A stretch of DNA of 57,320 bases from Cerioporus squamosus (taxonomy: Eukaryota; Basidiomycota; Agaricomycetes; Polyporales; Polyporaceae). The stretch lies in assembly GCA_022592435.1 (NCBI GenBank), contig JABYQS010000206.1:1-57320 (forward strand), read 5' to 3'. Position 1 is the stretch's first letter. Each line of letters starts with the position of its first letter. The position numbers were made by a program, and so were the translations under genes. The notes beneath the pieces are model-generated. The model saw nothing but the letters and a program-made list of their open reading frames with translations. It did not search any database and was not told where the DNA came from. Shown piece after piece: positions 1-10,844 of the stretch.

Positions 1-1258
1 CTTGCATCTCATAGCCGCATGCATGCTAACCTCAGGATACAAGCTACTACGCCAATCTGCGTCGGAGAAACACGGTCGAGACGAACCGCATGGCGTCAAG
101 TACTGGGCCCTCGGGAATGAGGTGTGGGGAGAGTGGCAAGTCGGGCAACAGACGGCTTCAGCATACTCAACGAAGGCGCGTCAGTGGGCGCATGCTATCC
201 GCTTGGTGGACCCGAACGTCATCCTGGTTGGCTGCGGCGAGACGGGCATCAATCACTGGGATGGCGTAGTACTCGACGAGTTGGTTGACAAGGTTGAAAT
301 GCACAGGTGAGTGCGAGTCGCGATGCATGGCGTGCTCCGTGCTGAGGAGGGGCAGCATCCACTTGTACACCGGATTCGGGCCTAGGGATAGGTCGCAGAC
401 CGAGAGAGAGTATGGTCGGACTGTCTACGGCCCTGATGCTGCCGATACTCAATTGAAGTCTGCAAAGGGCTGATCAATAAGGCGGTAAGTATACAATAGT
501 GTGAGCGCGATGTATGCTCATACCTCGCATATGCACCAGCGTTTCGCGAAGAACGTTAGCAAAACAATCAAGCTTGCGTTCGACGAGTACGGCGTTTGGG
601 ACGAAACAGTCGGCACTCCAGAAAAGGACTCGAACGTTCTACACTTCGCGGACGCTCTTGCGATGGCGTCATGGCTGAATGTCTTCATCCGACAAGCCGA
701 TGTCGTTGACATAGCATGCATCGCGCAGAGCGTGAACGTCATCTCCCCGCTGATCCCAGGTGAGAATCTCTCGAATGTGCACATACATGGATAGAGACTT
801 ATCAAAGGTCAGCCCGACGGGACTGTTCCGACAAACCATCTACTGGCCCTGTACCTCTTCTCCGCTATATGCGCGCCGGTTTCGCCGTCAACCTCTCTGT
901 GACTTCTCCGAAGTCTCTGGGGAGACATTGCCACGTTGGATCGCATGTGAAGGGCCTTCCGAACGACCTCGACGCGTCAGCGGTGCTTGTACACCGACCT
1001 GCCACGAAAGCTAGCAGCTTGCGCGTCGCAGTGGTGAACCGGAGCGAGACGCAAAGTTATGAAGTTCCGTTACGTGTCGCGTTCGAGACAGTGGGGCCAG
1101 AGATGGAGGGTTAACGAACTCTGGCATGCGGATGTGAAGGCCAGGAATGGATGGGGAAGGAGAACGAAGTGAGCGTTCAGACGAAGATTGAGAAGTGGAC
1201 TGGCCGGTGGACGTTCCGGGAACATTCATTCACATTGCTAGTACTCAATCTTTCGTGA
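1..1258 (+). pseudogene. GH51 alpha-L-arabinofuranosidase, 5'-truncated by the window and frame-broken
   Basis: GH51 enzymes remove terminal arabinose from arabinoxylan and arabinan during plant cell-wall breakdown and are usually secreted. Visible family signatures are the acid/base motif GNEVWGEW (about 115-140), SIHLYTGFGP (about 350), the nucleophile motif FDEYGVWDE (about 578-605), DVVDIACIAQSVNV, and the C-terminal KWTGRWTFREHSFTLLV ending at a stop at 1256-1258. A normal intron lies near 761-808. The conserved protein can only be followed by changing frame near 455, 872, 925, 950, 1110 and 1155, so this copy is unlikely to make an enzyme even though both catalytic glutamates remain. 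The N-terminal part lies outside the window. The family call is firm. Whether every frame change is real depends on base accuracy, but six within 800 bases favour decay. Confidence 0.85.
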
Positions 1259-1430
1259 TTGGGCTAAAACGAACAGCTCGCAGCTGGCCTGATGTATCAG
1301 TACGACCATAAAGCAGTAGATGATTCAACAGAGTAGAGCTCACCTCCTGCGAGCCGCCCTATTTCCTCTGCTGGTCACGCGACGCATAGCTGCGGAATCT
1401 GGACTCCTTCCCAACGTCGAGCACATATTA

Positions 1431-1794
1431 GGGGTGGTCAGAGTGGGCCGGTTCCCATCGATTCCGAGGACGTTTCTGCGAACGGTTCGGGACCCAGAAT
1501 CGACAGAGAACCGAGTGCAACTTTGACCACCCCGTGGTTTCGCCCTCGGTTCGCGTCGATTCGCAGAGGGTCCTACAACAATTTCCGACGAGGTTCCGTG
1601 TCCTGTTTTGGTAAGCGTCGGTGTTATAGGAGGAACCAACAGAACCGACAAGAGAACCGGAATCGAGTCGCGAACCTCCTCCAGAGCCGGTACGTCGATT
1701 TGCGCCGGTTCCCCTGGAACCGACAAGAACCGTGTCCCGTACGTTTTTGCGAACGACGTCTAATCGTCCGCGAACCGCTAACTTTGACCACCCC
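1431..1794. mobile_element. MITE-like element with GGGGTGGTCA termini
   Basis: The left end reads GGGGTGGTCAGAGT. The right end is its inverse complement with one mismatch (ACTTTGACCACCCC, 1781-1794). ATTA flanks both ends (one base off on the right), a possible target duplication. A third copy of the right terminus sits inside near 1519-1533, so a unit of about 104 bp may be nested in the longer one. No coding capacity is visible; the body is built from GGTTC/GAACC and AATCGA words that recur at 16056-16375. Superfamily not recognised. Confidence 0.55.
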
Positions 1795-3460
1795 GATTAT
1801 ATGAGTTGTGGTGTGCACTGGATTTCATTGTTACTGTAATGCTCTGCCTATGTCACTGTGCGCCCGGAACCTCGGGATCAGGTCCAGGTGATTTGGTGAA
1901 AAATCCGTTTCACCGCTAAAGTTGGGGATTAGTTGAGGGTGGTCCTATGCTGGTGAAAGGCCACGGTTCGCGATACCCGTTCTGACATGGGGAATTGTTG
2001 GTCCCGGGTGGTCCCGGGTCGCGAAGCGCTCCTTCCAGCCTCGGTCGACGGTGTCCGGCCCCGGCGCTACTTCCCTCACAACCGTGTCCTTTGCGCCTCC
2101 TGGCGACTTGTCCTCCTCCCTCATGTCTCTCTCTCTGGGTTCTCATGTCTGGACACTCGCGGCTTTCTGGTCACCTTTTTCTGGGGACTTATCTGGATAT
2201 GGCTCTGATCTGGCTATCTAGGGGATCTGCTCTCGCTTCGTGCTACTTACCTGGGGCTGGCGAGGGTGCGTCGTACTGGGACTAAGTACTTAATGGCTAG
2301 CCCGTCTTGCTCGCGCAGGTCAATATGGTTTTTGAAGATGATGTACGCTGGCTACGGGTGAGTCCAATAATTTCCCGTTGGGTCAAGTCCGCTGCCTTGA
2401 ACACATACGCATGGTGGCATGTTGAGGCTTTCCAAGTCGTCCGCTTACGGGCTAGGGGGTGCAGCGGAGGATGGTGCATGCAGCCTTCGGAGCTTTAGTT
2501 GTATGCCTGTACTTCAGTAGTCGATCGTGCAGGCGAATATATTTCATACCGAGAATGCTAGTCTGAACAACCATGAATTCACCCTGATGCATACGCCAGG
2601 ACCCCGGGACCGCTCGTACGGGCTGCGAAAACATAGTAAGTTATTTCAAAATCGTGCTCACTATATCCATGAATTCACCACTCAGTAATCCCTCGAGACG
2701 CTCGATTCCGGTGTTATCTATCTATGTAGCATATGCACATTCAACGATAATTCACCAAGAACAGCCAGGTGAAAAGGCCGATGAACCAGGCCTACAGTGA
2801 TGTGGCGCGGTCGGATGAGGGTCAGTGTCAAGTCAGTACGCCGGCGGCAATGCGAGCGTGCAACTTTTGGACAGTCTTGAGTGACGTCCACGGTCCATGG
2901 CTCACCGTGACTCTGCTGTTACGTTGTCTCATGGAATGTCGAGGTTCTCCTGACCGAAGTACGCGATGAGTCTTCATCTTCCATTGAACACACGTTCCTC
3001 ATACTGCTTGGAAATAGCGAGGTCATTGCCACTGCGCAAAGGACCAACGAGGTGTCCGCACTTCCCACTGGCAGGGGCCGTGGTACTGGTCATAGGTGAG
3101 TCCTTCTCCGACTCTGGTCATACCTACCAGTCTTCCCGGCCATTTGGAGATAGCGGGGGTTGCTGCGGTACATAAGAACGGATCGCGCGGTTTCATCGCA
3201 GAGAAGAGTGACCTACCGTTGTCGCGGGAGGAGATACCCTCATGGTGAGTACTCAGTAATGCTTTCTCGTCGTCGTTGTTGTGAACGGTGCACTCTTGCC
3301 TTTCTGGAGGGTTGTACTGCGGGAATGTGGGGAGTAGCTGATATCATCGAGGAGTTAGCGAAGAGCTGCGGCAGATCCCTCGGTATGTATACGTCGCGGG
3401 GAGCAGGCCATCTCCCGGAGTCTCCGACGACTCTTTACATCTGGATCACTGTCACAAGAC
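1795..3460. other. No supported gene
   Basis: Only short overlapping open frames without family signal or convincing splice structure are present. The pyrimidine-rich part around 2050-2200 looks like non-coding sequence. The last few hundred bases probably hold the promoter and leader of the zinc-finger gene that starts at 3461. Confidence 0.5.
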
Positions 3461-4984
3461 ATGGATCCCTTCGCAGTCGATAGGGCCACAGATTTTATGT
3501 CCGGCATCCCGCCCGACATAGCCGTTCCGGTACCTCAGCAGATCGTATCGCAACAACACTCCGACGCTCGTCCAGGCGTCGACAGCACGAAGTACGACTT
3601 CACGTTCGACTTCGACTTCAGCAACGACGTCGACCTCGCCTTTGCTACTGCTCCCTACAGCTTCGCACCACCTGTCTTACCAACGGAGACTTCTCTACCG
3701 GACCTCATACCTGCAATGGGCACCCGGTCTACCTATTCCGACGCCTCCACGCCAGCGCCGACTACCCCTGTATCCTCGCAGACCGGCTCGTTCCATGACC
3801 AGTCCTCGGGTCCCTCGATCAAGGTCCACGATGGCGTCTCGAACAACCCTGCACCTATGGCGTATAGCTCCTGGGTAGGCGATCCCCCAGCATCGCCGAA
3901 CCAAATGAGCATCGGTGTACCCTTCGTGGACCGTTTCTCTACCTATGGGCACCTGCCGTGGCAGCAGTCCGCCAGCGGTTCTGCGGCAGACGTGCATGGA
4001 TTTGGCCGGAGTAGCAATGGCGAATCCTTCGCCTTCGGACACACTCTCTCCCTTATGCAACGTTCACTTGACTCCCCGTATTGGTTCCACAGCCTGGATC
4101 CTACGTCGACTCACGCATACTTTGTGAGGGCGCCGACGGGCATGTCTATGTATGGGACCATTTCCACGCCCGAGCTCGCCTCAAAGACACCGGCCCCTCC
4201 GCACGCTTCTGCTTTCAATCCCAATCAAGGTACGATCAATCCTACACTCCTTCACACATCGCCACCCGCATCTCGCTCTCTGGGATCCTGCTTCCAGGAC
4301 CAAGAGCAGCCGCAGCCGCAGCATGTGTACGATGCTGCCACGGCAGGTGCTCTTGGTCAGGGGATCGGCATGCAGGTGACGCCTTCCGCGCATTTCTGTG
4401 ACCGTTACCAGCACGCATCCCCCCAAGCCACTTTGCTTGGACATCCCGCCAAGACGCCTGTTGTTCCCGAGGGACCTGCGCGATCTGGGGCCGATTCATG
4501 CGGCGCTTCGCAGGACCCGCCGAAGAAGGGCCAGCAATTGAAGGAGAGAAAGTTTAAATGTCCACTCTGTCCCGCCGGTGAGTACCCTGCCGTAGACGCT
4601 TCTGTATCTGACTCATTTCTGCAGTATTTGATCGCTCGTACAATCTGGGTACGCACTTGGATGGCGTCGCGCACTTCGACAAGCGGCCATACACTTGCGA
4701 TGTCAATGGGTGCCCCAAGCAACAGCGGGGCTATACACGGCAACGTGAGCTAGATGGGCACTACGCGCGGAAGCACCCCGAACTTTCCCCGCGCGAGCGG
4801 AAGGGCAGCACGACGAAGGGCAGGTCAGCGCGAGGGGTAAGTACGATACATATGTTTCAATACCTTGTAGTGTCACTATGTCACCTAACGCGCTCTACAT
4901 GCGCACGCTGTTGGTTTCGGCGGGGAGTCGGACGCACACTCCACTTGCTGACTCTCTTCGCAGGGCACCCGGGACGATGCGTAG
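3461..4984 (+). CDS. C2H2 zinc-finger transcription factor (copy 1)
   Basis: Exons 3461-4577, 4625-4836 and 4964-4984 give about 449 aa. The first 370 residues are Ser/Thr/Pro/Gln-rich and look disordered, as in activation regions, with an acidic-aromatic patch FTFDFDFSNDVDL near residues 46-58. Two C-terminal fingers follow: CPLCPAVFDRSYNLGTHLDG (C-x2-C-x12-H, with the last His after five residues) and a second finger, CDVNGC to HYARKH, whose middle is three residues longer than usual. A basic tail RERKGSTTKGRSAR follows. The predicted role is nuclear, sequence-specific DNA binding; no target can be inferred. The first intron interrupts finger 1 in phase 1, two residues after its second Cys, exactly as in the genes at 5585 and 42715, which suggests common ancestry. 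The third exon is very short and less certain. Confidence 0.8.
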
Positions 4985-5584
4985 GGGATGTTCTCGGCGC
5001 CTGCCGTCTCAGGCTGGGACAAGGTGATTCATGTGAGATGGGGATGTCCGCGCGTTACGCTGCGGCCAGTTGCAAGCTGGGTTCTTCGGCGGTAACCCAT
5101 AGAGCTTGAAGGTTTGTTGAATTGGAACTCGTGCACCGTGCATTGCGGCCATTTGTTCTCGGTTTTCTGCTCATCATGTACAACCCTCATGTCTCGCATT
5201 TTTTCATCGTACGCAGATTACCTTTGTTCCCGAAATCTTCGGCCCCATTTGCGATATGTGCTCCTTGTCCTGGCATCTTGTCATGTTGAGTCTTGTTGTC
5301 TTCCTTCTGTGTAACTTTGGAGCCTTTGTTACCGTCTCTCGAATACGCTTGTCTCCAGCAGTGCCACTGCTGTTGCGCTAACCTCGACCTCTTCGCTCAA
5401 GCCGCTGTCACTGCGTTCAAATACCGCGGGCGCAGAAGGCTCTTCGGCTGCCTCCTCCAGTGCCCGGGCGCAACTCCTGCGGCAGCTGCAGCTGTCGCAG
5501 CCTGCAGGGTCAATGCATACCATGGGTCGCTTAATACCGCGTGCAAGAGGTCACTTGGGTGCATTGAAGCTTCGAAGCATGTAG

Positions 5585-6176
5585 ATGGTCACCTGCACTC
5601 GCCGCGAAGGAACCTCCAGTTACGTGCCCACTACCGCAGGTGCGATGGGTGGCTGCGGTACGCTTATCGAGTATATTCTGCGCTGCAGCCATGGCATGAG
5701 CTCGAGCTGCGGTAAGTGGCACGTACGACTACTGACACCGAGACATTCTGAGATTGCTATAAGAGCCCCCCGGTCGAACGGTGTCCGTTATACGCCCTTC
5801 TTCGAATTTATATTCTGCCATTCCAATATGAACCAAGTTGCCAACAACGAAAGGAGATATTCGTGCTTGCACTGCGGCAGTGGTCCGTAGGCTCACCGCC
5901 TCTGTCGTCTCTTGCACTGATCGCTATATGATATGGAACTCAATAGCTTTCGGGCGCAAGAGCAACCTGAGAGTGCACATAGACACCGTGCATGAACATA
6001 TGTCGACTCGGAAATTCGCGTGCACGGTCGAGGGATGTGGGAGGAGCCTCAGTAGCCCGCACAACCTGCGGTGCCACCTGCAGAGCGTGCACTACTTCAC
6101 GCCAGACAGTTCTCAGAGCGTCGTGGACGGGATCACTGCTGGTACGCAACCTGGCACTGAGTCTGCTGATACGTGA
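5585..6176 (+). CDS. C2H2 zinc-finger protein (copy 2), start uncertain
   Basis: Two canonical fingers are joined by a 64-nt intron (5883-5946, donor GTCCGT): finger 1 CLHCGSAFGRKSNLRVH..H (C-x2-C-x12-H-x4-H) and finger 2 CTVEGCGRSLSSPHNLRCH..H (C-x4-C-x12-H-x4-H). The open frame stops at 6176, just after a GTGAGT motif. A further amphipathic segment ending in PSST (6208-6283) could be a last exon, but the intron would be only 35 nt. Upstream I chose the in-frame ATG at 5585. A Ser/Ala-rich open stretch from about 5340 in another frame may be an earlier exon, so the protein is probably longer at the N terminus. The finger intron falls in the same codon as in copy 1, 1.3 kb upstream, so the pair may be a local duplication. 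Predicted nuclear DNA-binding protein. Confidence 0.65.
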
Positions 6177-6612
6177 GTGGGTCCTTGTTCTCCCATTCGA
6201 CTTGTAGTACTGATGGCTTTGCAAGGGCGCTACTAGAGATTCGCGACATGTTGGCGAACATGCGCTTGCCGTCGTCGACCTGAGTGCCGTGGCACGGTGT
6301 CTGTACACAGGTTATACGAGCATATGTCCTGAAGTCCAGTTGACGAACTATTGGGCTATTCCCAGCATGCTGCAATGTGACATGAGGTACTTGAGTGAGC
6401 CACGTACGGCCGGAGTTCACATGGGTGGATAATATCGCTACATTCACCCGTTCGATCCATTATGATCTCTTTCCGCGTCGGTAGATGACGTGTCTTGACA
6501 AGTGTCGGCCGACTTCATGATCTCTCAAGCAGAGCTGGAGCACATACATTGGCATCTGTCGTAGTGACGACATCTAGGCAGTCCATAATGATCAGTACAC
6601 ACATCAACCAAT

Positions 6613-8666
6613 TTATACCTCATCCAAGAACGCCTCCACCTCCCGCCTCGCAATCCCGTCCTCCGACCACGCAGCCTGCAGTGTCTTCCGGACCTTCAAG
6701 AGATTCGCGCGCTTTCTCGCGCCTTCCTCGCCATATGCGCGCTCGAGGAGGTCCCGCATCTCCGCCTTGACGGCGTCGACGGTCCCGATGGGGACCCGAC
6801 CGTTCCGGTAGATTTTCCCCGCGCCCACCCCATGCCGAACCTCGATGAGCTCGAAGGCGACGTCGAGGTTCTCCGAGAGATGGATGGCGTTCATCGGCTG
6901 CTCAGCGGAAATGGGCCATACGATCCTAGAAAGGTGCGGCATGAGCACGGGTACAGAGTAGATCAACGTGAGACGACTGACGTGGGGATCCCGGCCATGA
7001 TGGTCTCGAGGGTGCTGTTGTGGCCGCCATGGGAGATGTACCATCCTGTAGCCTGACAGCACACGTATCAGTAACTGGTACGAGAGCGAGGCGGATCGCG
7101 TAAAGGACACTCACCGGATGTGCGAGTAGGGCTTGCTGCGGCACCCAGTCCGTCATGATGCCGTGGCTGTACTGCGCGATTTGTTCCTGCATCTCGGCGG
7201 GCGGCTTCGCAGAGAATGCCGCGACACAGCTCAACACCTGCCAGGGCAGAGATATCAGTACTGAACAATCTGGGATACTTAGTCCGCGAGTAGACGTACG
7301 AAGGGTACGTTGCGCTCCATGAGAACGTTGAGGACCGCCCATAGCTTCGCATTATCCATCGGCCAGAAGACCGACCCAAACGCAATCTGAACAAAGCTAG
7401 ACGTGAGTGAGAAAGAGACATGATTGAGCATGAAACACTCACGTATATCACGGATCTCTCGCCGTGAGAGGCGAGCTTTTCGTCTAGGAATTGCGATATC
7501 TTCTCGGAACGGGGGTCCTTGGAGGTGTCCTCTTCCCCCTCGGGGATGAGCGGACCTGCGTAGTAGATCTTGCGACCCGTCTCCTCGAAGTAGGATCGGA
7601 TTTGTTTCGTTGCCTCTGGGGCATAGTCTGCAGCGTCGAATGTGATGATTCCATCTGCCTTCTGCAGCATGCTGCGCATCGAAGTTATGTTGTGAGTTAC
7701 GAGCTTGCTGGGATGTGTACACACCTCGAGACCTTCCCCAACACATTCTCAGCAAACCCCGGAGGGTGCGGGAACTATAGCGACATAATCATCAGGCGCA
7801 GTGTCAAGATATGTGTGCGGACAACTCACGTCTTGCGGATGATACTCGTAGTCGTACATGGGCGGAAAGAAGGGGTCCTTGACCAAGTCGCCCTTTGTTG
7901 ACATCCACATCTGAGCCGCGGAGTGCTCAGTCAAGACCATCGAAAGCAGTAGAAGGTCGATCTTACCTCTATGACTCTGAGGCTCTCACTTGCACCATCT
8001 TCTCCTTGACTACGAGGCATCCCTATCCCGAGGATGCGGCCAAACCCAATCGTTGCCGCGGGGAACCAGACGTACGCCTTGATATTGTCGGACTTTCGCA
8101 CGACATCGAAAGCCCGGCTCACAAAGATCTGCAAGTGAACGGTCATGAATGCATGCTGCAGTGGCAATCGGTATGACGCACATCTAGAACGGCTGCGCTG
8201 GGGAGCACGGGATGGGGGTCGAACTGCGCCCCGGTCTTTGCGCATACGAGAGGCTGACCGTCTAGCATCTTGCCCCAAGCAACCTCAAACGAGGCCTCGG
8301 CGACACTAGTGTCATGGATCTCTTTACTCTCTCCAAGAGCGATTAACCTGCGTGTTGTACAAGTTAGCAGAACTCGCGAGAATGTGTAGTTATCACTGAC
8401 CGGATGCGAGACGCGAGACGATCTTCTCCTTGTTGGAACTCGCGGGCAATCTCCGCTTGGGAGCGATCGTAGAATGTGGGAACAGTGAAGAATGTGACGG
8501 TGACTTGTCGCAGCTTGACAAGACGGGCAGCCAGCGTACACAGTGTGCGAGTGTGCCCTATACCAATGCCACCTTCAGTACGACCAATTAGAACGATAAT
8601 GGTTGAGACCTCACCCCACATGTGCACCGGGAACATAACCACATGCTTTCCTGTATTGATAGTCAT
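6613..8666 (-). CDS. Family 1 UDP-glycosyltransferase
   Basis: Eleven exons (8615-8666, 8401-8557, 8182-8347, 7967-8128, 7830-7910, 7725-7774, 7443-7671, 7300-7386, 7115-7237, 6982-7052, 6613-6925) sum to 1491 nt with no internal stop: 496 aa, usual for GT1. The N terminus carries GHTRTLCTLAARL, the usual acceptor-side Gly-His motif. Near residues 359-410 is the nucleotide-sugar signature: WVPQQALLAHP, then HGGHNSTLETIMAGIP, then WPISAEQPMNA. Such enzymes move glucose or another sugar from a UDP-sugar to small lipophilic acceptors (sterols, xenobiotics, secondary metabolites) in the cytosol. The acceptor cannot be read from sequence. No signal peptide or C-terminal membrane anchor is seen. 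No biosynthetic partner gene sits next to it. Every junction is GT..AG, so the gene looks functional. Confidence 0.93.
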
Positions 8667-9203
8667 CGTACGCGTCAGTATGTGGAACAGTGAAGCGGCG
8701 GATGTTGGTGAAGCTCTTCAGAGGTTCCAGCCCACCTATATATGCAGCGCATACTCAGACGCTTCCATGACGGCCCTGATAGCTTCACGACCGGCTCCCA
8801 GCAGGAAGGCGGGTCTGCACGACGCCACGTAATATGAATCTGTCGTATATCGCCGGTGAATCATCATCCGTTCCCAGCGCGGACGTGCGAACGACGCGTA
8901 CTGCACTGCAATCATCAAGAAGCTCACCCTGGGAGTCGACGTCTCCTCGTCTCGCGTCTGTCCAGTATCCTGCTTGGTGGCCGCGCGGCCCGCGCGCAGT
9001 ACGGTGTACCGAGCCTCTAGGTTCAAGCTGTTCAGCCCGACGCTCAAGCGTGCATGTTGCGCGTCGTCATGCATCAAACGCGAGTCCGAAGATCGTTGCT
9101 ATCGCAGCCGGAGGTCCAAGAGCAAGAGGGGTGGTTCCGATACTGTTGCTGCGCGTGCGACGTGCGTGGCGACTCGGCTGTCCGGGGGCGCTCTCCCGGG
9201 TAT
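8667..9203. other. Glycosyltransferase upstream region, no gene seen
   Basis: Should contain the promoter and 5' leader of the minus-strand glycosyltransferase. The open frames here overlap one another on both strands and show no family signal. Confidence 0.4.
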
Positions 9204-10217
9204 ACATACACTGCACCACATATGATCAGTGAAATCCGATTGGAAACAAGGTACGGCCAAACCCGCCGGAGCAGCCACCGGGAAACCGCTCGGCGTACTC
9301 CCCGGAAACCGACGGTTTTCCCGACCACTGGAATCCAAGTGGCATTTCGTCCGGCATCCTAGCGACAGTGCTGGTGGGCACATCTTCTCCACCCGGTATC
9401 CGGTTAGACGCATCATAGGCATAGTGGGTTGCTGTACTAAGCACAGAGTGGGACTCTGAGAGGGCGCGGGATGTTGAACTTTGTGCACGCCGTGTTTGGG
9501 CGCTCAGCCACCTCTCTTCGTCTGTCCCCACATCCTCCGGCTCCTCTGGCACACGCACGCATCCCACCCCAGGCCACATTCCTTTGGCCTCTGCTGACGC
9601 CCGGTACGTTTTATTCTCACTATGCAACGTTCACTTCACTCATGGGCACCAGGCCATCAGGATTGGTGGGAATGACAGGGCACGACAGCGCGCCGCCGCG
9701 CCAGCAAGTTATTTGTGGAGAATCACACGCGGGATCTGCTCGCCCGGACTCAGTACTGAGTACTTGCTGCGTGAGTGTGTTGTCATCTTCCATAGATGCG
9801 CAAGGAATGCGAGCGCATTCAAGGAGAGGTTGAAGAGACGGCCAGCTCAGAGGCCCATTGGTTCGTTCTCGCTCTGTAGTACAGACTTTTGTGTCCTTGT
9901 CCTCGTCTGTATTGAGGCGTTATAATACCATCTTGTCTCCCCAAGCCCTACTCCTCTCGCAACTGGCTCGTATCCAAAGATCTGAGCGGTCGTTTTCTAC
10001 GGGTGACCGGGGCAGAAAGCACGCGCGCTACACCTACTTCATATGGTAACATGAACATTTGGGCTGGCCGATGTCTGGCCACCTGGATTCCGGTAGGCTG
10101 AGCGACTGGAATCCAGTATCCGGGAAAATCATCGGATTCCCGGTGAACGTGCCTTTGATTTCTCTCGCACCTCTGGATCAGTGGTTTCCACTGATCATAT
10201 GTGGTGCAGTGTATGTG
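9204..10217. mobile_element. 1-kb element bounded by 28-bp perfect inverted repeats
   Basis: The 28 bases at 9204-9231 (core CACCACATATGATCAGTG) recur as an exact inverse complement at 10189-10217. Similarity continues inward for about 150 bases in weaker form; both arms contain CACCGGGAA, TTTTCCCG and ACTGGA.TCCA in the same order. The interior has no transposase and no convincing gene. This looks like a non-autonomous terminal-inverted-repeat transposon or two copies of one repeat in opposite orientation. A target duplication could not be fixed because the repeat runs into the flank. Confidence 0.6.
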
Positions 10218-10844
10218 TGAGCGACGGATGAAAGCCCGAATGGGTCGGTCAATCTGAGCGTTCTTCGACCTGCATCGCTCCGTCATCAGCTGGCAGGAGA
10301 CTCTCATGAGTAAATCCTGCATACGTGGCCGCGAATACAGACGACCGTTCGGACTCAGTTCTCTCCCATGAGCGCGGCAGCTATCTGCGACGACGCGGTG
10401 CAAGAGAATAGATACAGTCAGTTATCAGCATCTGGAAGTAACGCAAAACCAGCACCTGCGGCTTATGTCGGAATTTTCTGTGAACATCTGGACAAATGAT
10501 TATAGGGATGTTGCCGTATCTAATCTAGATGCCAATCTGGATCCAATCCTGAGGCGTGGCAGCATCCAGATCTGCCGGCATCCTCGGGATGCAACGGCCC
10601 GTCATCGCGAGGGACATCGTGAGAGTCGGTCGAAATGAACCATGTTCGTTTCGCTCATAAGACTACTCGGTGCGTGTCAGGTCGCGTTCTCTCCTTGTCT
10701 CTTCCTCACTCCATGCCCATCTCCCCATTGTCGTCTCTTAACTTTGATTGTCCTCCTTGTCTCTCTAGTTCTTCTGTATTCTCTCCGTATGTCGCCCATG
10801 GCCCATCGCATTGATTTGATGGCTTACATTCTGTCTAGGCAAAG
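10218..10844. other. Left flank of the Plavaka gene
   Basis: No gene. Between 10500 and 10610 there is a cluster of ATC/GGATCC/GCATCC words, including ATCCTGAGGCGT and GGATGCAAC, which also occur near 25200-25400. This may be transposon-end sequence, but terminal repeats could not be defined. Confidence 0.35.

Noticed and set aside
1340..1818. Open frames over the MITE-like repeat
   Set aside because: They follow repeat words (NRQ/EPR-rich translations) on both strands and have no start context or splicing.
6177..6283. Possible last exon of the second C2H2 gene
   Set aside because: It would need a 35-nt intron, well below the 45-70 nt seen elsewhere in the window; noted in the gene entry but not included.
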